Notes: a model not told the origin generated them from the sequence alone. A DNA stretch of 23,496 nt from Caryophanales bacterium (GCA_902362975.1 CABIYO010000039.1:1-23496); one strand, 5' to 3'. Positions 8,524 through 17,311 are shown, counted from the stretch's first letter. Numbers and translations: made by a program.

Positions 8524-8554
8524 GAAAAAAAGCGGAGATGAGGAATCATCTCCG
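8524..8554 (-). terminator. Terminator between ygaC and ygaD
   Basis: On the minus strand CGGAGATGA and TCATCTCCG form a 9-bp perfect stem with loop TTCC, followed by C and seven T. It overlaps the ygaC stop and ends only about 18 nt before the ygaD start, leaving no room for a separate promoter. Confidence 0.85.
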
Positions 8555-9088
8555 GTAACGTGCTTCGTATTCGCGATACCATTCATCGACGAATGTTGGG
8601 TTGAACGGCCCTTTCCGTCCTCGAATCCAGTTGATCAGTTCTTGCACGTTCTGCTTCAAGATTCGATCAATCGCTTTCGGATAATTCATCTCGCGACGAT
8701 GCCGTTCATATTCATCTTCATCTAAAATCGTATACGACATATCCGGGAACACCTTAATGTCCAAATCGTAATCGATATATTTGATGGCACGTTCTTCCCT
8801 ATCAAATGTAGTCGGCGAACCTAGATTACAGTAGTAGTAAATCCCGTCTTCGCGAATCATACAGATGACATTGAACCAATACTCAGATGAAAAGTAGCAA
8901 ATTGCCGGCTCTCGCGTTCTCCATTGCCGACCGTCTGACTCGCTGACCATAATGCGATCATTGAATCCGATCATATCCGTTTTTGACGACTGAAGGACGA
9001 GCGTTTCTTCCCAAACGCGATGCAAAGTTCCGTTGTGCTTGTAGCTCTGTATCTCGATTTTGCTACCTGCTTTGGGAAATAAGCTCAT
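8546..9088 (-). CDS. ygaC: YgaC-like DUF402 nucleoside tri/diphosphatase
   Basis: The 180-residue protein matches the DUF402/Ntdp family, whose characterised members hydrolyse nucleoside tri- and diphosphates in a metal-dependent way. Conserved text includes [13 protein letters not shown] and [13 protein letters not shown] with clustered acidic residues, then an acidic C-terminal helix. The length is normal. AAAGGAGGAG precedes the ATG. It has its own predicted promoter at 9133-9161 and lies before ygaD, as in B. subtilis. The enzyme role is inferred from the family. Confidence 0.85.
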   Translation of the reverse strand: MSLFPKAGSKIEIQSYKHNGTLHRVWEETLVLQSSKTDMIGFNDRIMVSESDGRQWRTREPAICYFSSEYWFNVICMIREDGIYYYCNLGSPTTFDREERAIKYIDYDLDIKVFPDMSYTILDEDEYERHRREMNYPKAIDRILKQNVQELINWIRGRKGPFNPTFVDEWYREYEARYRR

Positions 9089-9132
9089 AAGCTCCTCCTT
9101 TCCGCTATGGTGCTATACAATTCTCATATTTA

Positions 9133-9161
9133 ATTATAGCGACTTTCAGAACCAATGAAAA
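9133..9161 (-). promoter_or_regulatory. ygaC promoter
   Basis: On the minus strand, a perfect -10 TATAAT (9133-9138) lies 17 nt after a weak -35 TTTTCA (9156-9161). The leader would be about 38 nt. Confidence 0.55.
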
Positions 9162-9177
9162 AGGAAATCTCTTATTT

Positions 9178-9603
9178 TCATGAATTTAGTGTTTTTTGGA
9201 AGACCCGTGCCCGTTCTTGGAACATCAGACGAAGCACGAAATACTCGACGAGTATGTTCGAAACATAGCTATCGAACGTTACTTCGTCGATCATGACCGC
9301 CTTACCATCACGCGCCTCGACCCGATGCACGTGTGTGAACCGCTTGAACGGAAACGGTAATGTCTTTCCTTGATCGCAGAATGCCTGGTTTCCCACCACG
9401 GTGATGGCACTGGTCCATGGCAGTTCCACCGGACCGACCCCAACGAACAACTTCACTTCATTCCCTTCGACCGAGGCGCCGTCCCCCTCTAAGCGTACTT
9501 TAGGAAACTTCGTCAGCTTCGTCAAAAGCGAGGCATCCTGTAACAAATCCCAAAGCGAATCGACCGTCGTATCATATGTCGACTCTACATCAAATCGTCT
9601 CAC
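9178..9603 (-). CDS. SRPBCC (START/CoxG-like) family protein
   Basis: About 141 residues with the SRPBCC fold pattern: an N-terminal strand RRFDVESTYDTTVDSLWDLLQD, then alternating strands and a final long helix. Such proteins bind hydrophobic ligands; no ligand can be named. The gene overlaps the end of mutY. GTG at 9603 is preferred because AGGTG lies 6 nt before it; GTG at 9612 is also possible. It should be cotranscribed with mutY. Confidence 0.72.
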   Translation of the reverse strand: MRRFDVESTYDTTVDSLWDLLQDASLLTKLTKFPKVRLEGDGASVEGNEVKLFVGVGPVELPWTSAITVVGNQAFCDQGKTLPFPFKRFTHVHRVEARDGKAVMIDEVTFDSYVSNILVEYFVLRLMFQERARVFQKTLNS

Positions 9604-10624
9604 GTTCGTCACCTACCAATCGTTCTAATTTTTGTTGAGCAACAGAAACCGTCTTCACCTCGCGTTCCGAAGCGTCTAGCCAGACGACGTCATCCGTCGG
9701 AAGCGTATCGACGCGATATAAATCGATATACCAGACGATATGAGAGAAGACATGCTTCACTTGCCCGAGATACGTTCCGTTAAGTTGTTCCCCCGTTCCT
9801 CGATCCATAAGCGGGTATTGCCACATCCCAGCAAGCAATCCCTTATCCGCTCGTTGCACATAGGCGACTTTCCCCTCTTTCTCGATCCAAAGGGCATCGT
9901 ACATCTCGACGCGTACCGCTCCCTTTTTCGTCTTCACCGGCAATTCTTCTTGAACATTATGCGTATACGCATAACACGTGTCTTGCACGGGACAGAGTGA
10001 GCACATCGGATTTTTCGGTGTACAGACCGTCGCACCTAACTCCATCACGCCTTCGTTAAAATCGGATGCATGAGTCGGGTCCATCAATCGACGAACGACT
10101 TGTTCAAAGATTTTGCGCGTCTTCGGCAACGCGATATCGTCATAGATTCCGAATTGACGGGACATGACGCGCATGACGTTCCCATCTACAGCCGGTTCCG
10201 GTTGATTGTACGCAATCGATAGTACGGCTCCCGTCGTATATGGTCCGACCCCTTTCAGTTTCTCAAAACGTTCCTTCTCTTCCGGGACGACCCCCTCGTA
10301 AACGGAAGCGACTTCTTTGACCGCTTCGTGTAAATTTCGGACGCGAGAGTAGTAACCAAGCCCTTCCCAATACTTTACGACCTCATCCGTATCAGCAGCC
10401 GCAAGATCCTCGAGCGTCGGAAAGCGTTCCATGAACCGGTTGTAATATGGGATAACCGTATCGACTCGTGTCTGTTGCAACATGACCTCACTCACCCACA
10501 CGCGATAAGGATTTTTCGCATGACGCCAAGGTAAATCACGCTTTTCGCGATTGAACCACGTGACGAGTTCCTCGTTGAAATGGTGAATATTATAATTTGT
10601 GAACAATTTATCGAGATTAAGCAT
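9590..10624 (-). CDS. mutY: A/G-specific adenine DNA glycosylase MutY
   Basis: MutY removes adenine mispaired with 8-oxoguanine in base excision repair. The 344-residue protein has the helix-hairpin-helix LKGVGPYTTGAV (123-134), catalytic E46 in VSEVMLQQT and catalytic D147 in AVDGNVMR. The iron-sulfur cysteines are C201, C208, C211 and C217, with the standard 6-2-5 spacing. A NUDIX-like 8-oxoG recognition domain forms the C-terminus. GAGGGG precedes the ATG. It is divergent from yfhP, as in B. subtilis, where it is called yfhQ. Confidence 0.95.
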   Translation of the reverse strand: MLNLDKLFTNYNIHHFNEELVTWFNREKRDLPWRHAKNPYRVWVSEVMLQQTRVDTVIPYYNRFMERFPTLEDLAAADTDEVVKYWEGLGYYSRVRNLHEAVKEVASVYEGVVPEEKERFEKLKGVGPYTTGAVLSIAYNQPEPAVDGNVMRVMSRQFGIYDDIALPKTRKIFEQVVRRLMDPTHASDFNEGVMELGATVCTPKNPMCSLCPVQDTCYAYTHNVQEELPVKTKKGAVRVEMYDALWIEKEGKVAYVQRADKGLLAGMWQYPLMDRGTGEQLNGTYLGQVKHVFSHIVWYIDLYRVDTLPTDDVVWLDASEREVKTVSVAQQKLERLVGDERETI

Positions 10625-10712
10625 TGTGTTTCCCCTCGTTTTAAAAATATTGTATGATTAATAAAAATAGATGACGTAATTCTTTCATGATTGATGGAGG
10701 TGCTGACGCACA

Positions 10713-11696
10713 TTGGATACTGCGACACACATTGGTATGGGACTTGGTTTAAGTGCCATCGCGACGCTCAGCCCGGAAGTGTCGGGTGATGCACAACTGT
10801 TTTTAGCGATGACAGCCACGGCTCTCGTTGGCTCGCATGCACCAGACTTCGACACCGTCTTTAAGTTAAAAGGAAATAGTACGTATTTACGCCAGCATCG
10901 TGGTCGTTCACATGGAATCACCGCGCTTCTCGCTTGGCCAATCATCGTCAGCGCTGTCATCGGGACGGTCCTCGGTGTCAATCCTGCCTCCCTATGGGTC
11001 ATGGCACAAATCGCCGTGTTGCTTCATATCACAGTGGACTTATTCAATGCCTATGGGACGCAAGCGCTACAACCTTTTTCGAAAAAACGGATCGGCTGGG
11101 GCGTAATCGGGACGTTTGATCCGTACTTGTTCTCCGCTTATTATGGTGCATATGCATTATGGATGATAACGGGTGCGACTGTCCCTATTTTTGCACTGCT
11201 CATTGCGCTTGTCATCAGTTACTATGCCATTCAGTTTAAATTACGTAACCGCGCGCTCGCTACCGTGGCGAGACACTTTGCAGGGGCACATGAATTGTTC
11301 ATCTCTCCAGGAATTGGTTGGGATGACTGGCACGTCGCCGTCCGCTTCCGCGATGGTCTCGGAGCCGTAAAAGTGAAAAAAGGCAAAGTCATCGAATGTG
11401 GTCGCTTCCGCGACAAACCAATGCCAGGAGAAGAAGATCAACATTTCGTAGAGGCTCGGAAAAATGCAGACTTACAGGCGTTCCTCGAGTTTTCTAAAAT
11501 TCACACGTACACCGTGACACGTCATAACGGGATGATTGAATACCGCTTTACAAACTTGCGTTATTTCTCTAAAAACATGTATCCGTTCATTGCGGTCGTC
11601 ATCGTCGACGAGCAGACGAATGACGTGTTGTCATCCTTTACGGGGTGGGTGTTTAGTGAGGACAGTCTTCAGAAAAAATTGGTATACGAACAATAA
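10713..11696 (+). CDS. yfhP: YfhP-like membrane metal-dependent hydrolase (DUF457)
   Basis: The 327-residue protein begins MDTATHIGMGLGL and contains SHAPDFDTVFKLKGN and RQHRGRSHGI, the histidine and aspartate-rich loops of the YdjM/DUF457 family, followed by four or so membrane helices and a soluble C-terminal half. B. subtilis YfhP is a membrane protein reported to affect expression of neighbouring genes; the chemistry is unproven. The start is TTG at 10713, with GGAGGTG 10 nt before it. It is divergent from mutY with 88 nt between. Confidence 0.82.
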   Translation: MDTATHIGMGLGLSAIATLSPEVSGDAQLFLAMTATALVGSHAPDFDTVFKLKGNSTYLRQHRGRSHGITALLAWPIIVSAVIGTVLGVNPASLWVMAQIAVLLHITVDLFNAYGTQALQPFSKKRIGWGVIGTFDPYLFSAYYGAYALWMITGATVPIFALLIALVISYYAIQFKLRNRALATVARHFAGAHELFISPGIGWDDWHVAVRFRDGLGAVKVKKGKVIECGRFRDKPMPGEEDQHFVEARKNADLQAFLEFSKIHTYTVTRHNGMIEYRFTNLRYFSKNMYPFIAVVIVDEQTNDVLSSFTGWVFSEDSLQKKLVYEQ

Positions 11697-11721
11697 AAAG
11701 TCGCTCACCTGAGCGACTTTT
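11696..11721. terminator. Bidirectional terminator between yfhP and yceI
   Basis: AAAAGTCGCTCA (11696-11707) pairs perfectly with TGAGCGACTTTT (11710-11721). It overlaps the yfhP stop and ends 1 nt before the yceI stop, so it serves both genes. Confidence 0.88.
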
Positions 11722-11722
11722 C

Positions 11723-12256
11723 TTATGCCTCCGATTCAGTGAATTGGAGCTCGAACTCGAATTTGACTTTCTTATCGACGAGGACACCGCCCGCCTCAAG
11801 CGCTTGGTTCCAAGTCAATCCATAGTCCTCACGGTTGAGCGACCCTTCTCCGGAGAAGGCGTGCTTCGTGTTGCCCCATGGGTCTTTTGCGCTTCCTTCA
11901 TACTCCACTTCGAACGTCTCTTCCCGAGTCGTTCCTCGAATCGTTAAATCCCCTGTCACTTCGAATTTTCCGCCCCCTTTTGGACGGAAAGAAGTTGAAT
12001 GAAAGACGAGATGCGGATGTTCTTCGACATTGAAGAAATCTCCTGAACGAAGGTGGTTATCCCGATCTGTGTTATTGGTGTCAATCGATGCTGCCTGAAT
12101 CGTCACTTTCACACTCGCATTCGCTAGATCGCTCGGCTCACCGTTCACCTTAATATCAAATTCTTTGAACTCGCCCTTCACCTTGGAAATCATCATGTGC
12201 TTGACCGTGAACGTGATCGAACTATGCGCTAGGTCAACTTGATATGTCTTAGCCAT
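11723..12256 (-). CDS. YceI-family lipid-binding protein
   Basis: The 177-residue protein has the YceI pattern: YQVDLAHSSITFTVKHMMIS at the N-terminus, SIDTNNTDRDNHLRSGDFF in the middle and LTIRGTTREETFEVE later. This fold is a lipocalin-like barrel that binds isoprenoid-type lipids. There is no signal peptide, so it is probably cytoplasmic, unlike E. coli YceI. AAGGAG precedes the ATG. It belongs neither to the conserved yfh block nor obviously to the pot operon. Confidence 0.88.
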   Translation of the reverse strand: MAKTYQVDLAHSSITFTVKHMMISKVKGEFKEFDIKVNGEPSDLANASVKVTIQAASIDTNNTDRDNHLRSGDFFNVEEHPHLVFHSTSFRPKGGGKFEVTGDLTIRGTTREETFEVEYEGSAKDPWGNTKHAFSGEGSLNREDYGLTWNQALEAGGVLVDKKVKFEFELQFTESEA

Positions 12257-12341
12257 CGTGAGTCACTCCTTATGGATAAATTAATGTGTACAATCTAATC
12301 ATTTCCACAAATCTTAAGTTCAAAACGTATTTAAAAAGATT

Positions 12342-12355
12342 GACAAATTATTGTC
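12342..12355. promoter_or_regulatory. Palindrome upstream of yceI, possible operator
   Basis: GACAA-ATTA-TTGTC is an inverted repeat with 5-nt arms. On the minus strand it overlaps a possible -35, TAGACA, that lies 17 nt before TTAAAT. It is about 90 nt upstream of the yceI start. Confidence 0.3.
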
Positions 12356-12514
12356 TAAAAATTTTGACTTTTATCACATCATACCGTTACGATGAAAAAA
12401 GGGAGACGTTCGCTTGCTGAAAAAAATGTAAGCGCATACACAACTCCTCCACACAAGTCGACACGACCGTCACCTTGAAACATATCGAAGACATCAAATC
12501 GACAATCAAGCAGT

Positions 12515-12553
12515 AAACAAACATCCCCGTACTCATGATGAGCGCGGGGATGT
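12515..12553 (-). terminator. pot operon terminator
   Basis: ACATCCCCG (12521-12529) pairs with CGGGGATGT (12545-12553), with additional inner CTCAT/ATGAG pairing. On the minus strand it is followed by TTGTTT. It starts 4 nt after the potD stop. Confidence 0.82.
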
Positions 12554-12557
12554 TTCG

Positions 12558-13628
12558 TCATTTACTCTGCATTTTAAAACGTAAATACAGCTCGTTATAG
12601 TAAGCGTTCATGCGCTTCCCTAGGTTTTCATATACTTCAAGGTCTTGTGTCACTTCACGAGACGGGTAGAACCGTTCATCCGATGTGACTTCTTCATCCA
12701 AGAATTCGAGAGCCGCTTCGTTCGGTGTCGAGTATCCGACATAATCCGTGTTACGTGCTGCAATCTCAGCATCTAACATAAAGTCGATGAACTGATGTGC
12801 CCCGTCCACGTTTTGTGCCGTACTTGGGATGACGAGGTTATCAAACCAGAGATTCGTACCTTCTTCCGGAATGACATACGTCAGTTCTTCGTTCTCATAC
12901 ATGATTTCTGACGCATCCCCGGACCAGACGACGGCTGCCGCTGCTTCACGGTTCGCCATCAGCATTTTGATTTCGTCTCCGACAATCGCTTTGATGTTCG
13001 GCCAAAGCGTCGTTAACTTTTCTTCCGCCTCAATCAACTCATCTTTATTCGTCGTGTTGAGGGAATACCCAAGCGAGTTCAGGCCGAAGCCCATCACTTC
13101 ACGTGTCCCGTCCGCAAGGAGAATGTCGTTCTCGAGCGGCATTTCCCATAGGTCGTTCCATGAAGTGATCTCACCATCGGCTAGTTCAGGATTGTAGACG
13201 ATCCCGACCGTGCCCCAGAAATAAGGAACCGAGTACTTGTTACCCGGGTCGAACGATTTATCGAGGAAGCGCGGATCGATATTATCAAAGTTTTCGAGTT
13301 TATCGTAATCGATCGGGAGAAGGAGATTCTCCTCTCTCATCTTACTGATCGCATAATCGGATGGAACGGCGACATCAAAGGCCGTCCCGCCTTGCTCAAT
13401 TTTCGTGAGCATCGCTTCGTTCGAGTCGAACGTTTGATAAACGACCTTCAACCCGCTCTGTTCTTCGAACTCACTAATCAATTCTTCATCGATATAGTCT
13501 CCCCAGTTGTAGACGACCAGTGTGTTGTCGCCGCCGAATCCTTGCGCAGCATTCAGTTGCTGAATCCAAAGAAGGAGACCAAAGCTGACAATCAATGGCA
13601 CAGCCAATATGATGACTAGTTTTTTCAT
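12558..13628 (-). CDS. potD: Polyamine-binding protein PotD
   Basis: This extracellular binding protein of 356 residues captures spermidine or putrescine for PotABC. After one N-terminal hydrophobic segment (about 3-22) comes LVVYNWGDYIDEELISEFE, the usual start of mature PotD-type proteins, then FDVAVPSDYAISKM and VPYFWGTVGIVYNP. No cysteine is found near the N-terminus, so it lacks the lipobox normal for Gram-positive binding proteins and is probably held by an uncleaved helix or is secreted. It overlaps potC by ATGA and is last in the operon. Confidence 0.9.
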   Translation of the reverse strand: MKKLVIILAVPLIVSFGLLLWIQQLNAAQGFGGDNTLVVYNWGDYIDEELISEFEEQSGLKVVYQTFDSNEAMLTKIEQGGTAFDVAVPSDYAISKMREENLLLPIDYDKLENFDNIDPRFLDKSFDPGNKYSVPYFWGTVGIVYNPELADGEITSWNDLWEMPLENDILLADGTREVMGFGLNSLGYSLNTTNKDELIEAEEKLTTLWPNIKAIVGDEIKMLMANREAAAAVVWSGDASEIMYENEELTYVIPEEGTNLWFDNLVIPSTAQNVDGAHQFIDFMLDAEIAARNTDYVGYSTPNEAALEFLDEEVTSDERFYPSREVTQDLEVYENLGKRMNAYYNELYLRFKMQSK

Positions 13629-14419
13629 CGTCTAACCTCCTTTGATCCTCGTTGCGCCAACACATAATATCCGATGACAAGGATGAGCGTGAAGAGGAAC
13701 AGAATCGCAGACAACGCATTGATTTCAAGCGAGATACCTTGACGTGCCCGCGAATAAACTTCTACGGCGAGCGTCGTGAAGCCGTTTCCTGTCACGAAGA
13801 ATGTGACAGCAAAGTCGTCTAACGAATAGGTGAGTGCCGTGAAGAAACCGGCAAATACCCCCGGCGTGATATATGGCAGAATGACTTTCGTCAATACGTC
13901 CCACGTGCTGGCACCTAGGTCACGTGACGCATCAATCAACGTCGGACTCATCTCTTGGAGTTTTGGCAACACCAAGATGACGACAATCGGAACCGAGAAG
14001 GCGATGTGCGACAAGAGGACCGAGTAAAAGCCTAACTGAATCCCAAGCATCGTGAAGAGAATCAAGAAGGAGGCTCCAATGATGACGTCCGGGCTCACGA
14101 TTAAGACGTTGTTCAATGATAAGAGCGACGTCTTCGTATACTTTTGTTTCGCCGTATAGATGGCGAGTGCCCCGATGACACCGAGCACGGTCGAAATCGT
14201 CGCTGAGAGCAGCGCGATGACGATCGTATTCAAGACGATGACGAGAAGTCTCGTGTCCGTGAAGAGCGCCTTGTACCATTCGAGGGTGAACCCTTCGAAG
14301 TTACTCATCGTTCCACCACTGTTGAATGAGTAGAAGACCAAATATAGAATTGGCGCATATAAGATGAAGAACACGGCCGCCAAGTATAAGTTTGATAATT
14401 TGAATCGTTTACGTTTCAT
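13625..14419 (-). CDS. potC: Polyamine ABC transporter permease PotC
   Basis: A 264-residue inner-membrane permease with about six helices. The EAA loop that docks on the ATPase is visible as [20 protein letters not shown]. The start overlaps the potB stop (ATGA) and the stop overlaps the potD start in the same way, so the four genes are translationally coupled. It should pair with PotB to form the channel. Confidence 0.92.
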   Translation of the reverse strand: MKRKRFKLSNLYLAAVFFILYAPILYLVFYSFNSGGTMSNFEGFTLEWYKALFTDTRLLVIVLNTIVIALLSATISTVLGVIGALAIYTAKQKYTKTSLLSLNNVLIVSPDVIIGASFLILFTMLGIQLGFYSVLLSHIAFSVPIVVILVLPKLQEMSPTLIDASRDLGASTWDVLTKVILPYITPGVFAGFFTALTYSLDDFAVTFFVTGNGFTTLAVEVYSRARQGISLEINALSAILFLFTLILVIGYYVLAQRGSKEVRR

Positions 14420-15237
14420 CGACGCACCGCTCCTTTCGCACCCCAGTCACGTGTGACGACCATGACAAGAACCATCGCCAAGATGAGGAAGACGGCAATC
14501 GTCGAGCCCATTCCCCAGTTTTGTGTGACAAGGAATTGTTGTTCAATCGCTGTACCGAGTGTGATGACTCGGTTCCCGGCGATGAGTCGGGTGATCATGA
14601 AGAGCGATAATGCCGGAATAAAGACGATTTGAATCCCTGACTTGACGCCGTCAAGCGTCAACGGGAAGATGACACGTCGGAATGTCGTCCAGTTCGATGC
14701 ACCTAAATCACGGGATGCGTAGACGAGTGATGGCGGTAACTTCTCAATGGCGTTGTAGATTGGCAAAATCATGAACGGGATGAAGATGTATACCGAAACA
14801 AAGACGAAACTGAAATCGGTGAATAGAATCTGTTTCGTCCCAATACCGATGGCTTCTAAAAATTGATTCGTAATCCCGTATGTCCCAAAAATTCCAAGGA
14901 ACGCATACGCCTTTAACAATAAGTTAATCCATGACGGCAGCAAGATAAGTAAGAGCCAAAGCTGTTTATGCTTCGTCTTCGTCAACAAATATGCCGTCGG
15001 ATACCCGACGAGTAACGAGAAGAACGTAATGAGGAACGCATACCAGAACGACGAGAGCGTCATCGACAAATACGTCGACGTGAAGAACGTCTGATAGTTT
15101 TCTAAACTCAAGTTCCCATCGATATCAAAAAATGAGTAGTAGACGACGAGGACGAGTGGTGCGATGACGAACAAGGCAATCCAAATCCAATAGGTCGTCA
15201 AATATACCGTCTTTGCGGTCTGATTAGTTTGATTCAT
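14416..15237 (-). CDS. potB: Polyamine ABC transporter permease PotB
   Basis: A 273-residue permease with about six helices and the EAA loop [20 protein letters not shown]. The start is ATG at 15237 (MNQTNQTAK), with GAGGAGG 7 nt before it. An 18-codon longer frame exists but lies within potA and lacks a site. It overlaps potA by 14 nt. Confidence 0.92.
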   Translation of the reverse strand: MNQTNQTAKTVYLTTYWIWIALFVIAPLVLVVYYSFFDIDGNLSLENYQTFFTSTYLSMTLSSFWYAFLITFFSLLVGYPTAYLLTKTKHKQLWLLLILLPSWINLLLKAYAFLGIFGTYGITNQFLEAIGIGTKQILFTDFSFVFVSVYIFIPFMILPIYNAIEKLPPSLVYASRDLGASNWTTFRRVIFPLTLDGVKSGIQIVFIPALSLFMITRLIAGNRVITLGTAIEQQFLVTQNWGMGSTIAVFLILAMVLVMVVTRDWGAKGAVRR

Positions 15238-16330
15238 GAGGGACCTCCTCGTAGGATTCGAGACGACGGTCAAATTCTTCTTCTGTTTCACCTAGTCGCA
15301 TGACGTGAATCGCTTCTTCGTCAAACGTCAATCCGATTTTTGATCCGACGATTGATTTCTTCGTCGAGTGGACGAGCCATTCGTTTCCTTCTTGGTCATA
15401 ACAGCAAATCTCGTAGTGGACACCTCGGAACAATTGAGAATCGACGTCGACAACGAGTTTCGCTGCATCGACCGATGTCATCTCTAAGTCTTCCGGACGA
15501 ATGATGACCTCAACTTTTTCATTGCGATCAAATCCTTGGTCGACACAGTCAAACGTTTTACCAGCAAACGTGACGATATTGTCTTCCGGCATGACACCCG
15601 GCACGATATTCGATTCACCGATAAAGTCTGCGACGAAACGGTTGATCGGTTCATCGTAAATATCAGTCGGTGTCCCACTCTGAACAATTTTCCCGTTGTT
15701 CATGACGAAAATCACATCTGACATGGCGAGCGCCTCTTCTTGGTCGTGTGTGACGAAAATAAAGGTAATGCCAAGACGCTGTTGTAACTCACGAAGTTCA
15801 TATTGCATCTCCGTGCGAAGTTTCAAGTCCAAAGCAGAGAGTGGTTCATCGAGGAGAATGACCTCCGGCTCGTTCACGATCGCACGCGCGATGGCGACAC
15901 GTTGGCGTTGTCCACCTGACATTTCATCAATCTCACGCGCCCCGTAGCCCTCTAAGTTAACGAACTTTAAAGCTTGCTCCACTTTCGCTTTCACATCTGC
16001 TTCTTTCATTTTTTTAATCCGGAGACCGAATGCGACATTCTCAAATACGTTTAAATGAGGAAACAGCGCATAATCTTGGAACACGGTATTCACTTGTCGT
16101 TTATTAGCCGGCACATCGTTGATTCGTTTCCCGCTGAAGTGAATATCTCCTTCGGTCGCATCGGTAAATCCGGCGATGAGACGCAAAATCGTCGTCTTCC
16201 CACATCCCGATGGACCGAGAAGCGTATAAAACTTCCCACGCTCAATCTCAAAACTAATATCTTCAAGGACGACTGTGTCGTCGTAACGCTTTGACACGTG
16301 GTCAAAGCGAATAATTGTCTCTGCATTCAT
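15224..16330 (-). CDS. potA: Polyamine ABC transporter ATPase PotA
   Basis: The 368-residue ATPase powers PotBC. Walker A is GPSGCGKTT (39-47). The signature is MSGGQ rather than LSGGQ, a common variant, and Walker B is [13 protein letters not shown]-terminal TOBE-like domain (about 280-360) is typical of the spermidine/maltose importer group. GAGGAGG precedes the ATG, 21 nt after the regulator stop. Confidence 0.94.
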   Translation of the reverse strand: MNAETIIRFDHVSKRYDDTVVLEDISFEIERGKFYTLLGPSGCGKTTILRLIAGFTDATEGDIHFSGKRINDVPANKRQVNTVFQDYALFPHLNVFENVAFGLRIKKMKEADVKAKVEQALKFVNLEGYGAREIDEMSGGQRQRVAIARAIVNEPEVILLDEPLSALDLKLRTEMQYELRELQQRLGITFIFVTHDQEEALAMSDVIFVMNNGKIVQSGTPTDIYDEPINRFVADFIGESNIVPGVMPEDNIVTFAGKTFDCVDQGFDRNEKVEVIIRPEDLEMTSVDAAKLVVDVDSQLFRGVHYEICCYDQEGNEWLVHSTKKSIVGSKIGLTFDEEAIHVMRLGETEEEFDRRLESYEEVPHESN

Positions 16331-16351
16331 GCTGTTTCCTCCTCTGTTGAC

Positions 16352-16891
16352 TTATAAATATGAATGGGTCGCGACGATGAGACATTCACTCTCTCCATCG
16401 TTATCGTTTACGAGTTGATGCGAATCCGAGGCGACATAATAAAGGGTTTCCCCTGTCTTGGCAAAATATGTGTGGTTCCCTAATTTCAAGGCGATTTTGC
16501 CGGACAAGACGTAAACGAGCGTCTCCGAACGCGAAGGCTCATATTGTTTGAACTCTCCATGTTTGAAAAATGTGACAAGGATTGGCTCCATCTCTTTTTC
16601 ATTCGATTCCGGGATGAGCCATTCTGTCCGATATTTACGTTCTTCATCTGTATAGATGGTGCGATCGTCAACGGTGTACACCACTTTTTGATTCAACTCT
16701 TCATCAAAAAACTCTTTCGGGGAACTCCCGAGAACATTCAATAAATCGAATAACGTTTCTAGTGAGGGAGAGCTTAAATCCCGCTCGATTTGAGAAATAT
16801 AGCCTTTACTCAAATCGGTACGTTCCGCCAGCTCCTCTTGGGTCAATCCTTTTTTGATCCGGAGCCGCTTAATGTTTTGACCTACTTCCAA
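16352..16891 (-). CDS. XRE-cupin regulator of the pot operon
   Basis: The 179-residue regulator has an N-terminal XRE helix-turn-helix (about 7-61, LTQEELAERTDLSKGYISQI) and a C-terminal cupin domain (about 105-175, ETLVYVLSGKIALKLG). Such two-domain proteins often control the adjacent amine or amino acid genes, and the cupin may bind a ligand. The start is TTG at 16891 with AAGGAGG 9 nt upstream; the frame extends to 16933, but that would bury the site. It is first in the operon, so it probably controls its own promoter and uptake of polyamines. Confidence 0.88.
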   Translation of the reverse strand: MEVGQNIKRLRIKKGLTQEELAERTDLSKGYISQIERDLSSPSLETLFDLLNVLGSSPKEFFDEELNQKVVYTVDDRTIYTDEERKYRTEWLIPESNEKEMEPILVTFFKHGEFKQYEPSRSETLVYVLSGKIALKLGNHTYFAKTGETLYYVASDSHQLVNDNDGESECLIVATHSYL

Positions 16892-16912
16892 AGACTGAAC
16901 GCCTCCTTCTTG

Positions 16913-16938
16913 TTTAGTGAAACATGAGTTCAACTAAA
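16913..16938. promoter_or_regulatory. Inverted repeat in the pot leader, possible operator
   Basis: TTTAGTGAAAC (16913-16923) and GTTCAACTAAA (16928-16938) are 11-nt arms agreeing at 9 positions around a 4-nt centre. The repeat lies between the predicted promoter and the regulator start codon, a place suited to autorepression. It could instead be a weak RNA hairpin. Confidence 0.45.
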
Positions 16939-16985
16939 GAAAGTTTATCTATACTATACTTTAAAACAAACTATTAGCGTCCTTC

Positions 16986-17013
16986 ATTATAACGAATTGT
17001 TGAAGAATTGCAA
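16986..17013 (-). promoter_or_regulatory. pot operon promoter
   Basis: On the minus strand: -35 TTGCAA (17008-17013), a 16-nt spacer, and a perfect -10 TATAAT (16986-16991). The start would be near 16979, giving a leader of about 88 nt. The -35 directly abuts the yfhJ terminator. Confidence 0.68.
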
Positions 17014-17040
17014 TAAAAAAATCACGCCCCAAGGACGTGA
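17014..17040 (-). terminator. yfhJ terminator
   Basis: On the minus strand TCACGTCC pairs with GGGCGTGA (8 bp, one T-G pair) with loop TTG, followed by seven T. It begins 1 nt after the yfhJ stop. Confidence 0.85.
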
Positions 17041-17041
17041 C

Positions 17042-17311
17042 TCAGTGTAAGTTCCGTTTAGACATCAAATGCTTGAACTTTTCGTTTTTCGTTTGGAACA
17101 AATGGAGCTGTGCCCCATATGCATCAATCTGTTGAATGACGTATTGGAAAGCCTTTGCCTCTCCCGGATACGGTTCGCCCGCCTTGGCAAGTGTTGTCTC
17201 AAAATCTTCCCATAACACTTCGACCCACGTCACCGCTTCTGAATCGTTCAAGACGTCATTTTTCTCTTTTAGAATGACCGCAAGCCGTTCATACTGTTCG
17301 TTCCGGTTCAT
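17042..17311 (-). CDS. yfhJ: YfhJ-like WVELL-motif protein
   Basis: A small 89-residue protein whose centre reads WVEVLWEDFETTLAKAG, nearly the WVELL signature that defines the YfhJ family in Bacillus, followed by YGAQLHLF. Function unknown; it appears soluble and helical. The start overlaps the yfhH stop by ATGA, so the two are translationally coupled. Confidence 0.85.
   Translation of the reverse strand: MNRNEQYERLAVILKEKNDVLNDSEAVTWVEVLWEDFETTLAKAGEPYPGEAKAFQYVIQQIDAYGAQLHLFQTKNEKFKHLMSKRNLH

Larger units (their letters stand above)
12257..12557. other. Intergenic stretch between yceI and potD
   Basis: The 301-nt gap holds the yceI upstream region (left), a short palindrome at 12342-12355, and the potD terminator (right). 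Between about 12392 and 12516 I see no gene with a ribosome site; a stop-free 31-codon frame at 12421-12516 has no start codon and could be a remnant. Confidence 0.5.

Noticed and set aside
12392..12478. 28-codon plus-strand ORF starting MKKGRRSLAEK
   Set aside because: It has no ribosome binding site, and its composition looks random after the first codons.
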